Part shown: positions 38,101-46,563 of the stretch, piece after piece | Layout: each line of letters begins with the position of its first letter | How positions within the stretch are numbered: the stretch's first letter is position 1 | From: Coturnix japonica | Lineage: Eukaryota; Chordata; Aves; Galliformes; Phasianidae | Reading direction: 5' to 3' | Length of the DNA: 64,000 nucleotides | NCBI RefSeq assembly: GCF_001577835.2 | Contig: NC_029516.1 | Location: forward strand, 107,369,837-107,433,836 | The notes under the pieces: model-generated | Databases searched by the model: none | Told to the model about the DNA's origin: nothing | The model's input: only the letters and a program-made list of their open reading frames with translations | Made by a program: the position numbers and the translations under genes

Positions 38101-41100
38101 AGGAAATGCCTGAGATACTCCCAAATGGAGAGCACAGGCCCCAGGGTGACACTCTTATGTCTGCACAGAAGCTGCCAGACCATTCATGGCACAGCCTGCT
38201 TAAAGCAGAACCAACCCAGTTGCCTAAGAATCCAGTGCAGGATAAAGCCACCATGGGGATAACGCACCAACAGATAAAATTGTAACATAATATTTCTAGT
38301 ATAACTCTAAAGCTTTTAAACTTCCATCAGATTCCAGTTTAACAGGAGAATCTTGTAAGCATCAAGCTCATGCATTTTGTTCCCTTGGTGCAGAAGATCT
38401 GCCAGAGAAATCCCAGAAGTTTGTGATTCACAAAGTAACAGCCTACAACTTTGTTTGCATTACTTTGTCATTTCAGTCTTGTTTTCTTCCCATCACCTAG
38501 CTGTCCATTTCTAATACCACAACTCTGAGCTCCCACGGGGCCAAGAAATAAAGTAAAATACGTTTAATACACACTGTACCTCCAGTTGGTAGATGCTCCC
38601 ACTATATCCCTCAATCTGCTTCGCACTGAAACAAAACAAACAAACAAAAAAATCAAAGCAAACCAAGCTTGGTTCTGTGCATGATGAATGTGGGGTTGCT
38701 TGGTGCTAAAAAGCACAATCCTCATCCCAGAATAAGAAAATTAAGCAAATTCATGCAAGTAGTAGCCTGAAAAAAGAAAGTTTGGCCAAATCCACCAATG
38801 CTGTTAGTAGGTGTATCACAATAATGGGCTGAGTAACATGATTCCGTAGCTTATTTTGTACAACCAACAAAGAATGCATTCTGAGTGTCTGTTAATGCAA
38901 TCAAATGCCTGCAGTGCTAATTAACAGCCGAATGAATGAGCAGATCAAGACCAGATCACAGAATCCCAATGTGAAAATATTTTAGCCTAAACACAAACAG
39001 ACAACAAAGATAACACAGATCCGAAAGTCATAAAGGGACCATTAAAAGAATAGTGCAGCTGGAAGACAGAGGGTGAAAAAAGGTTACTTTTAGCTAGATC
39101 TACCCATGAAGGGCAAGCAATGACAGCACAGTGGCTGTTGCCAGGAGGACTCTACAGCCTAAATTTCTAGCAGCCTTTAAGAACAGCACTGAGGAGAGCT
39201 CTGTAAAATTGCTTACCAAATATTAGCTCTGCCCAAGGCTTTCTTAAATTTCAAGAATAAACCCCTTAAATAGTTCTTCTACTCTTGCATTGGATAGGAC
39301 TATTAAGTGTGCTAAGGTCCCATCACATCTATGACAATTCTCCGTCACCATTAGGCAGGTGAGTGTATGCTACTTGGAAACACCTGAAAACCAGTAGCAA
39401 AAATTCCCAAATTCAGGAAAAAAAAAAGAAATTTAATAATTGGATAGCATGGATTCCTTGGTTACTTACAAAGGTTTTTACAGAAAATAGTTGCTGACTC
39501 ATCAGGGAGGGGCTATCATAAAAAAGAGGAAAAAAAAAGCCATTCCCAAGGAAACAGAAAGCAGGCTGCTGATGACTCATGAGCTGATTATTTCTATGAG
39601 ACACCATCAGACCTTGCACACTACAAACTGAATGCCCCAAGGGTTGGACTAGATGATCTCCAGAGGCTCCCTCCGATCCCTACACTTCTGTGAGTATTCA
39701 CACAGAGCAGCCAGCTGTCCAGTGAACTCTGAAGCTAAGCCCAATTCCCTACAGATTTAAATCACAGAGCCCTCCATTTGTTCCTTACCTGCAGCACCCT
39801 CAGCTCCCCTCTGGACATCCCTAGCTTTGTTTTGCTCATCCTCCATTCAAGCACCAGCATGAGTTGTGGTCAGGCCAAAGCTATGCCAGGCTGACAGCCA
39901 GCTGCCATACATACAGAGCCCAGGTACGTGCCAACTGCCATCAGGTCACTGGCCAACCTGCAGCACTAGCTCTAGCACCCACATGATCCCTGATTCAAAA
40001 GGCAATATCCACAAACCTTCTGGACACACGGTTCGAGATTTGAGCTGGCATCAAACAACAAAGAGTTCTGGAAGAAGAAGGGGACAAGAAGACAGACAAA
40101 AAACAGATTACTCAGGCCTCATTTTTGGGGGGGAACCAAGCTAAATATGTTTGAAATGAGTTCAACTACCAATTCCAACAACAAACTGCCCATTAAAAAA
40201 AAGGATTGGAAATGGAAGAGTTGATTTTTTTGCGTGTATGTGTTTTTTGGAAGAGGCAGAAGGTTCTGACTTCTTTTTCTTAAGAAGCAGCAGGCTTGCT
40301 TGCACAATAAGTACTACTTTCCTGTTACTCACACTCCACCTGTGAAGCTGCCATAGCATGCACTGATTAATATAATGTTAGCAGAAACACTGTTTTAGCT
40401 CCTAGAACCCAAAACCACCAATTTCCAATAGTGTGTGGGCTGTGCAGGGATGGAAAGGGAATAAACAGCACTTTCTCTGTCTTGGTTTAGACTAGGTTCA
40501 TCTTCCTTGTCAGCTTTAGAGAGGTAAAAAGCTCTGAAATATCGTGGGTCCAAACCTGCAAACACGTATATACACTGTTAGTCCCATTTAATACTTCTGA
40601 TTTCAATTCTAGGCATACATGTGCCAAGCTGAAACCACATCATTTTTGTTTTAACAATAAGAGGATATATTGTAAAGGTGTTTCTAAGACGTTGCCCATC
40701 TAAATCTTCACTAGGAGAGTGGTCAGGCCCTGGAACAGGCTGCCCAGGGAGGTTGTGGATGCCCCGTCCTTGGAGGTGTTCAGGATCAGGTTGGACGGGG
40801 CCCTGGGCAACCTGATCTAGTAAAGGTGTATGTTTGGTGGCCCTGCCAGGCAGGGGGGTTGGAACTACATGATCCTTGAGGTCCCTTCCAACCCGGGTCA
40901 TTCTGTGTGATTCTGTGATTCTGTGTAAATCCAGTCCATTTTACAGGCTTATAAGTATGTAGTTCCTCTCTTTTTTCCCTGCTTTTCTAGATGGCAATTA
41001 TTTTATAATGAAGAATTAAGTAATAAAGAATAAAAATACCCACTGCATCTGAACTGACAGCCTTCTTCACTCAGTCACCTAACAGAAAGCTAAGTAGTGC

Positions 41101-43761
41101 AGGAACTGCTACGTAAGAGATTTTGTATCCCACAAGGCAGTTAACATTGTGTTATCCATCATGCGATCAGAAACAAGCACAGGTCTAGTACAACAGTCTG
41201 GTCACAAAGATGACCAGAGACACTCACTCGTCATGTCCAACAACCTTAAAGAAGGCAAAGGGGGCTTTAAGCAAGTCAGCGGAGAAGAAGTGGTCTTCAC
41301 TTTTCAAGGATGCTGAAGTAAGGCAAAACAGTAGCTAAGGAAGTTGAGCATTTTAGCAAATATTAAAATATATACGGGTTACCACAACACACCATTATTC
41401 ACGTGAATGGGTAATTGTCCTGTGGAGTGGAAAACACAGGTTAGGTTAACAATGAAAAAAAAAAACAACGGAAATTACACCCATTAAGGGGTTTACTTAA
41501 TTACTTTACCTGCTTAAACTCCATTTAATTAGATAGCTCTGAAGTTTAGTAAGCAACTGTACGCAAATTGTCCTTGCTCACGGCCAAGATTTATAGCCAA
41601 TACCTTTGTGATTTCAGTTGATTTAGCTCTTCCTTTCCAGCTTTATAATTCCTTTATCTACTGGCTACATGTAATATCTGCTTGCATTGTAATCCCAAAC
41701 AGTTTTTCAGACCACTTATTTCAGCAAATATTTCTCTAACAAATACTGAAGAAAAGGCATCTAACAACCCAAAAACCTTTATCTTCTCTTTAACTGGATA
41801 ACCCAGGGTTTCTATTCAGAGAGTAAATCAGAAACAGGCAGAAGTCCACAAAGGAATAGTTTGTATGTAGTTTCAGTCCTCTTCCTCCTTCCTATTTCTC
41901 AGTATATGGGATAAGAACACAAGGAAACATTTTTAATGCTTCTGAAACAGCAATGCTGTGGTTTATTAGTAGCAGAGCGTTAAAACAATCTTTCCACACA
42001 AAGCTCTATTGACAAAGTGCATTTTCACAAGGCAATCATGCTAATCAGATTAATAGGTTTCTCTAACTTCATAAAATTAGCAGTACTGACAACTTCTGTT
42101 CTGTAAGACTCATTGTTTCCACTCAGTTCCTGTCTTTTGGCCATTTTACTCGGGTTCCTTAGCACTTTGCTTTATTGCATTGACTTTCTAGCTAGAGTCA
42201 TTCCTCCAAATAGAACTGCTCGCTCTTCCAAGACTAAAGATCCAGACACCTGTAACTTCAGTCACCTACATATGTTTGTTGCCACGAACCTCCAAAAACA
42301 TGCAGTCATTTTCTGATGCTTTCTAAACATTTGTAACATAAGAGGCAAGGGTGTGCCCATCCACAATGCACACAAACCATATAAATAAAGTGAGCTGCTG
42401 AGAAATGTTTATAAATCTTTCAAAGTACAGGCAACTACTTTACCTTCAGCCATGTCTGGAAGCAATGGCGAGCCATTGGTCCCAGATACCAGTGTTCTAG
42501 CCAGAAGAGAAGGAAGTTTCTGCATGGTGTACAACCTATATGGAGGAAATTCAGCGTGATTAGTTTGAAGGCTATGAGAATAATATAAGATTTACTTTGG
42601 AATGGCACTGATTAGTTCAGAACCTCCACGCCTTGCTTTTAGTACAATTTTTAGAACCAGATGCAATGCATACAGTAATTCAAGCCAGCCACTACCATCT
42701 GCAAACAGGAAGGATGATTCACTGGAGGTGAATGCTGACTGTGACTTTCAGAAGCAGGAGGGAAATCGATTTTTTTATGTGGGTAGATAGTGATAGGACA
42801 TGGGGGAACGATTTTTAAATAAAAGAGAGAAGATTTAAGTTAGTTGTCAGGGGGAATTTTTCCCTGAGAGGTTGGTGAGGCACTGGCACAGCTGCCCAGA
42901 GAAGCTGTGGTGCCCCATCCCCGGAGGCTCAAGGCCAGGTTGGATGGGGCCCTGGGCAGCTGAGCTGGTGGGGGGCAGCCCTGCCCATAGCAGGGATTAG
43001 GGCTGGGTGGGTTCTGAGGTCTCCTCCAACCTAAGCCATTCTGTGACTGTATGACAGCCATGACCCTAAATATATGCTTCGCTTGCACGGGGCTGGAATG
43101 TGCAGAAGTGTTAGAAGGACTATCCTGAGGCACCTATCACACAGCCTCCAACTCAGTGCCACTCGGCTAACCCTGGTTTTTGTGCTCATGGTTTGGTATG
43201 GGCACAACACTTCACAAGCCCAAAGAGCAGGATTATCCCTCAGCTGCTCAACAGAAAGTGACAACCATGAGACCTCTCACAGAACATAACCTACCCTGCA
43301 ATCCACCCAGCGCTCAAACAGGCAGCACAGCAAACAAGACTGTGGCAACGCAGCACAAAGATAAAGGAATAAAAGCCCTCCGGATAGCACAGGGCACAGG
43401 GGCTGCCAGTACCTTACACCGAGGCTGGGCAGCAAAAACCCAAAGCACCAGTGGAGAAATCCGAGCATCTCCGCAGCCCCCCATACACACCGATCAGAGC
43501 GGTGCTGATGGTGCAGCCCTCCATAAGGACCATATTAGCTCCATATTAGCTTCAGGGCTAAGCCCCCCTCCCACAGCCCGGCCAGCTGCCCTCAGGTCTC
43601 CCCTCAGAGCCCGCAGCCCGCTCCCACATTCCCACACCACAACCGCAGCCGGTGACCGCGCCCAGCCCTGCCGTTAGGGGCCACGGCAGACTGCGGGGTA
43701 ACGGGGGGAAGGTACGGCCCCTTCTGAGTTGATTTGCCCAGCCTTACCGCCCGCTCAGCAT
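26131..43761 (-). CDS. ACOT9: Acyl-CoA thioesterase 9, mitochondrial, 15 coding exons
   Basis: Hydrolyses fatty acyl-CoAs to acid and CoA in mitochondria (family knowledge). Exons in order: 43761-43748, 42535-42444, 38625-38580, 35038-34868, 34774-34737, 33533-33450, 32862-32759, 32147-32074, 30314-30247, 29640-29529, 28453-28363, 27848-27763, 26841-26754, 26573-26423, 26189-26131. Phases close to 425 residues; human ACOT9 is about the same size. Residues 1-35 are basic and hydrophobic with no acidic residue until D33, fitting a mitochondrial presequence. Two HotDog domains follow, roughly 75-215 and 265-395, with VSWVGKTSMEVK in the first and NRIFGGFLMRKAFELGWATA (304-323) in the second. Exon 2 joins the VRSRLRDIVG exon directly, as in the shorter human isoform. 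The C-terminus (MKEI) is shorter than in human. The last intron is GC-AG. The start is the first in-frame ATG; Met9 is an alternative. Confidence 0.95.
26190..26422 (-). other. GC-AG intron, last intron of ACOT9
   Basis: Exon 14 ends ACATATGGAG and is followed by GCAAGT; the acceptor is TTTCAG at 26,190. Only this joining continues the human-like YGESMLYLDG reading. Using the next GT two codons on would shift the frame. The other 13 coding introns of the gene are GT-AG. GC donors are a known minor class with otherwise good U1 pairing, as here. Confidence 0.85.
27310..27496 (-). mobile_element. CR1 LINE fragment in an ACOT9 intron, antisense to the plus strand
   Basis: AGAATCATAGAATCATAGAA, AGGTTGGAAAAGACCTTGAA, GATCATCAAGTCCAACC and CCAGGGATGGTGACTC are the reverse of a CR1 3' region. 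The element is in the same orientation as ACOT9. A sense-orientation copy follows about 110 bases further on, so the pair can form an inverted repeat. Confidence 0.9.
27608..27742 (+). mobile_element. CR1 LINE 3' fragment, 20 bases from an ACOT9 exon
   Basis: GTTGGATGGAGTCCTGGGCA, GGTGGGGGGCAGCTCTGCCC and AGGTCCCTTCCAACCTAAGC with an ATTCTATA end. It stops about 20 bases from the donor of ACOT9 exon 12 (27,763), so the element forms the start of that intron. Confidence 0.9.
28527..28547. repeat. Short CA dinucleotide repeat
   Basis: About nine CA units in an ACOT9 intron, a possible polymorphic microsatellite. Confidence 0.8.
31478..31725 (+). mobile_element. CR1 LINE fragment in an ACOT9 intron
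   Basis: CACGCAGCACTTCCACGCTG, GAGGTCTCCTCCCTGGAGAT, GGGACACAGGTTGGGTCAG and a CACTCTGTGATTCTGA end. It shows the 'lack-vs-track' subfamily features shared with the antisense copy at 52,718-53,012 (high GC, cacagcac blocks). Confidence 0.8.
33749..33776. repeat. AAAT/ACAT tetranucleotide repeat
   Basis: Tandem AAAT units pass into ACAT units in an ACOT9 intron. Short and interrupted. Confidence 0.8.
34412..34552 (+). mobile_element. CR1 LINE 3' fragment in an ACOT9 intron
   Basis: CACAGGGACATGGTGGAGTC, TGCTTTAGCAGGGGGTTGGG and CCTCCAAACCCTATGACTC are a diverged CR1 3' region, sense. It lies about 185 bases from ACOT9 exon 5. Confidence 0.75.
39630..39695 (+). mobile_element. CR1 LINE 3' stub
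   Basis: Only the last 65 bases remain: GGGTTGGACTAGATGATCTC, then CTCCGATCCCTACACTTCTG. Confidence 0.75.
40690..40925 (+). mobile_element. CR1 LINE 3' fragment, well preserved
   Basis: AGGCTGCCCAGGGAGGTTGT, GATGCCCCGTCCTTGGAGGT, TGGTGGCCCTGCCAGGCAGG and a tandem ATTCTGTG tail. It matches the copy at 49,258-49,502 almost base for base over roughly 180 bases, so both are among the younger CR1 insertions here. Confidence 0.92.
41228..41312 (-). other. Exon-like segment in ACOT9 intron 2
   Basis: An 85-base open segment lies between a good acceptor (pyrimidine tract then CTTCAG) and a good donor (GTGAGT). Read in phase after ACOT9 exon 2 it has no stop. Joined to the known next exon it shifts the frame and meets a stop in the following exon. 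It could be a cassette exon that lowers expression, an exon of a longer isoform, or chance. Human ACOT9 has a small optional exon at the equivalent junction, but I see no sequence match to it. Confidence 0.25.
42843..43054 (+). mobile_element. CR1 LINE 3' fragment in ACOT9 intron 1
   Basis: GAGAGGTTGGTGAGGCACTG, CTGCCCAGAGAAGCTGTGG, GGTTGGATGGGGCCCTGGGC and CCTCCAACCTAAGCCATTCT. Sense orientation, opposite to ACOT9. Confidence 0.9.
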
Positions 43762-43900
43762 GGTGCTCACCACGTCCACACCGCCGAGACGCGCCTGCCC
43801 CAGGCACGCGGTCCTCCAGCACCATAGAGGCGCGGCGGGACAGCGCGGTCCTTCCGCTGGGTGCTCCCGCCCACAGGCAGGAGATGGCGGGCGCTAAAGG
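43400..43900 (-). promoter_or_regulatory. CpG-rich promoter and first exon region of ACOT9
   Basis: CpG density is high from about 43,400 to 43,900, covering exon 1 and the start of intron 1. No TATA box is evident. An ATG at 43,825-43,823 lies upstream and out of frame with the ACOT9 start at 43,761. If transcripts include it, it opens a 38-codon frame that ends in exon 2. The start site is unknown and may lie between the two ATGs. Confidence 0.6.
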
Positions 43901-44005
43901 CCGGGTGGGATGGGGCTGTGGGGAGCTGAGCTGAGCCCTGACCACGGCTGGGGTTGGGGCTGTGAGATCCCTCCAACCTAAAGCCTCCTGTGGTTCTATG
44001 GCTGT
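43900..44005 (+). mobile_element. CR1 LINE 3' stub immediately upstream of ACOT9
   Basis: GGGTGGGATGGGGCTGTGG, GGCTGGGGTTGGGGCTG, GATCCCTCCAACCTAAAGCC and TGTGGTTCTATG form a degenerate CR1 3' end. It begins about 75 bases upstream of the first ATG of the ACOT9 leader, so it borders or forms part of the promoter. Confidence 0.7.
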
Positions 44006-44395
44006 GTGTTTACAGAAGCAGCCTTCATCAGGGGAGAAAGCTGAGGCAATCGGGTGCAAATTAAAAGCATGTTATCAGTGCGAGTGTCCAGCTGAGCTTC
44101 ACAACACTGAATAAAATGTTGGGTCATATCACCATTAAAAGGATACTGGGGAACCAGCAGGACCATTTCCTTTGGGCTGCCACCAGACTGGGCTTCTATC
44201 TCTGTGGAGAACATGCCTCATATGCTTGTATTAATACCAGTTACACTATTGATACCAGGAAGCTTACACTCATACCCATCAGAAGTGTAAATAAATAAGC
44301 CAGCCAAGCCCTCTGGAAATCATCAGGAACTGAAGTATCAGTTTCTGCTACATCAAGAGTGACATCAGCAACACTGAGAAACCCATTTGGCGGAA

Positions 44396-44486
44396 TGCAT
44401 CCCTGCCCACAGCAGGGGGGGGGGTGGAACTAGATGATCCTTAGGGTCCCTTCCGACTTACTGGGTGAGTCATTCTGTGATGCTAA
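44396..44486 (+). mobile_element. CR1 LINE 3' stub
   Basis: CCCACAGCAGGGGGGGGGG, then GGAACTAGATGATCCTTAGG and CATTCTGTGATGCT. Only the 3' end remains, with an expanded G run at about 44,415-44,424. Confidence 0.85.
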
Positions 44487-44985
44487 GATGACGTGAAACA
44501 TTCTTAAAGCCTCTTTTTTAAACATGCTTGCCATTACACTGAAAAAAATACCAATGGTAATATATAAGTAAAGAATTACATCACAAGCTCTGAGATATCT
44601 TAAGTATGAGTGGGGTTTTCTTATGGGGGGAAGGAAGGTTGATGGGCTGATTTATTCTGTGCTTCTTATTGGCTCATAAAAGATTCTTTTGAGGCTAGGA
44701 GTTCTCCAGGTATTTTATTCTTGTGCATTGTGAGTTTGAAATCTAACTCCAATTGGTTCTAACTTCTAAAATCACAGACTCTTCTGACTTGAAAGTGAAA
44801 GAAATCAGCCACTTTCTGCTCTTACATAACAGCATTTTCTAATAGCGTGACTTCCTCATTGTGAAATAAGAAACAGCTGAGACAATTCACGTACTCTTTT
44901 TGATAGAGACAGTGTTCCCCATTGCTGATCCCAGAGAGATTACATCTAGGAGCTGAAACGATGTCTATTGATGAAATGCATTGTA
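44487..44985. other. Spacer between ACOT9 and SAT1, nothing recognised
   Basis: AT-rich single-copy DNA between CR1 fragments, with no exon signals that I can support. Confidence 0.5.
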
Positions 44986-45550
44986 GTTAGGCTGGACCTG
45001 GTTTTGGTAGCTGAGAAGGCTGAGAGGGGATCTCATAACTGTTTATAAATACCTAAAGTGTGAGAGTCATGTTGATGGGGCAAACTCTTTTTGGTAGTGA
45101 GCAGCAATAGAACAAGGGGCAATGCAGCTGGAACTCAAAGAGTTCTGTACTAACATGAGGAAGATCACAGAATCACAGAATTGTAGGGGTTGGAAGGGAC
45201 CTCTAGAGATCATCGAGTCCAACCCCCCTGCCAAAGCAGGCTCCCTACACCACGTCACACAGGTAGGCATCCAGGCGGGTCTTGAATATCTCCAGAGAAG
45301 GAGACTCCACCACCTCCCTGGGCAGCCTGTTCCAGTGCTCCGTCACCCTCACTGTAAAGAAGTTCACTTCGTCACTGTGAGGATGATAGAGCCCTGGGAC
45401 TGGCTGCTCAGAGAGCCTGTGGAGTTTGTTCTCTGGAGAGATTCAAGGCCCCTGTGGATGCCTTCCTGTGCAACCTGCTATAGGGTTGGACTCCATGATC
45501 TCCAGAGTTCCCTTCCAACCCCTACAGTTCTGTGATTATGTGATTTTGTG
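44986..45550 (+). mobile_element. Older CR1 LINE copy split by a second CR1
   Basis: The sense copy runs 44,986-45,163 (GGCTGAGAGGGGATCTCATA, CAATAGAACAAGGGGCAATG, TAACATGAGGAAG). It resumes at 45,366 (ACTTCGTCACTGTGAGG) and ends with CTTCCAACCCCTACAGTTCT and an ATTATGTGATTTTGTG tail. The two parts join in the expected CR1 order once the inserted antisense copy is set aside. Confidence 0.85.
45164..45365 (-). mobile_element. Younger CR1 LINE inserted in inverse orientation into the older copy
   Basis: It starts ATCACAGAATCACAGAATTG, then GTTGGAAGGGACCTCTAGAG, CAACCCCCCTGCCAAAGCAG, CCACCTCCCTGGGCAGCCTG and ends CCTCACTGTAAAGAAGTTC. It is well conserved. Its 5' truncation point matches the element position at which the host CR1 is interrupted, which makes a near-palindrome at 45,350-45,379. 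Confidence 0.88.
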
Positions 45551-45774
45551 ACTGCCACTTCCTGGTTTTTATATGCATCTGTTCTCTGGACAGCTCCATA
45601 TTTGTTCTAATGGAGGCTAAACTGGATTTAGGGTGAATTTAAGATGTTAGAGCCTTCCAGGGCTCTAAGCATGTGCCAGATGGTTTTCTTGACCAAACCT
45701 GGACACCAGAATACACTTCTCCATCCAATCCTTGGGCAGTATCATGTTCCATACTGGTCCCTGTGTCTAAATGA
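45551..45774. other. Short spacer, nothing recognised
   Basis: About 220 bases between two CR1 copies with no feature I can support. Confidence 0.4.
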
Positions 45775-46014
45775 AGGTGAAACTTCAGCATAGGAAGTTC
45801 CACATGAATGTGAGAAATAATTTGTTTACAGTGAGGGTGACGGAGCACTGGAACAGGCTGCCCATGGAGGTGGTGGAGTCTCCTTTTCTGGAGATATTCA
45901 AGACCCGCCTGGACGCCTACCTGTGTGACGTGGTGTAGGGAGCCTGCTCTGGCAGGGGGGTTGGACTCAATGATCTCTAGAGGTCCCTTCCAACCCCTAC
46001 AATTCTGTGAACTT
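45775..46014 (+). mobile_element. CR1 LINE 3' fragment upstream of SAT1
   Basis: ACAGTGAGGGTGACGGAGCA, CTGGAACAGGCTGCCCATGG, GACGCCTACCTGTGTGACGT and CCTTCCAACCCCTACAATTC. It is the same subfamily as the antisense copy at 45,164-45,365, in opposite orientation about 400 bases away. It ends about 260 bases before the SAT1 TATA box. Confidence 0.92.
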
Positions 46015-46189
46015 CTTAAGCCATGGTGTGCACTGGAAAACGGTGTGAGTGGCACAGCCGCCCCGAGCCTCACATACAGCAGGGGGGGCCTGTCCTGCTG
46101 CGCCTCCCGCCTCCGCCAGAGGGCGCCATGGCGGCCGGCAGTCACGAGACACCGGCGGCAGCTGTTGCTGGCAGGGCGAGGCAAGATTC

Positions 46190-46310
46190 CGGGGAGGGGC
46201 GCTACCATTGGCTGGGGGCGAGAGCTGCGGGCACTCCCATTGGCTGTCGTGCGGGGAGAGGCGGAGCGCGGTCATCTATAAATGGAGGCGGAGGATGCGC
46301 AGCCGGCGCA
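46190..46310 (+). promoter_or_regulatory. SAT1 core promoter with TATA box and two inverted CCAAT boxes
   Basis: TATAAAT at 46,277-46,283 follows inverted CCAAT boxes (ATTGG) at 46,207-46,211 and 46,239-46,243. GC boxes lie around 46,190-46,270. The arrangement predicts transcription from about 46,308 and a 5'UTR near 195 bases. SAT1 is strongly inducible in mammals, which suits a focused TATA promoter inside a CpG island. Confidence 0.8.
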
Positions 46311-46373
46311 GTTGGCGTTGGATCGGGGTTGTTGTCGGGTGGGAGCCGTCTGCTTGCCGAGCGCCGCCGGGAC

Positions 46374-46388
46374 ATGCTCGCAGCCTGA
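46374..46388 (+). CDS. Minimal upstream ORF in the SAT1 leader
   Basis: ATG then three codons and TGA (MLAA). It lies downstream of the predicted start site, so it should be in the mRNA. With A at the position three before ATG (CGGGACATG: G, A, C) the context is moderate. It terminates well before the main start, so reinitiation is possible. Confidence 0.4.
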   Translation: MLAA

Positions 46389-46422
46389 CTGACCGCAGGT
46401 GGCCGCCGCGCCCGGGACACGA

Positions 46423-46563
46423 ATGAAGAAACAGCTGCTCCTCCTGTTCACACACCGGGGACTCGTCAGCCGAGGGGGCCGCAGGGGGAAACGCCGTCGA
46501 AAATGGCTTCGTTCAGTATCCGCGCCGCGCGTCCCGAGGACTGCTCAGACCTGCTGCGACTGA
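46423..46563 (+). CDS. Upstream ORF overlapping the SAT1 start codon
   Basis: A 46-codon frame begins at ATG 46,423 and runs in a different frame through the SAT1 ATG at 46,503 to TGA 46,561-46,563. The peptide begins MKKQLLLLF and is arginine-rich in the middle. Its start context is weak (C at -3, A at +4), while the SAT1 start is strong (A at -3, G at +4), so leaky scanning would reach SAT1. Ribosomes that do use it cannot initiate at SAT1, giving a possible brake on translation. Function is inferred. Confidence 0.4.
   Translation: MKKQLLLLFTHRGLVSRGGRRGKRRRKWLRSVSAPRVPRTAQTCCD

Noticed and set aside
40490-40556. Open minus-strand segment reading FRAFYLSKADKEDEP as an extra ACOT9 exon
   Set aside because: The strong acceptor puts the frame into an early stop after the candidate exon at 41,228, and the possible donors are poor. 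Exon 2 joins 38,625 directly with perfect phase.
45639-46208. 189-codon minus-strand ORF
   Set aside because: Most of it is the reverse reading of the CR1 at 45,775-46,014 plus CpG-island DNA.
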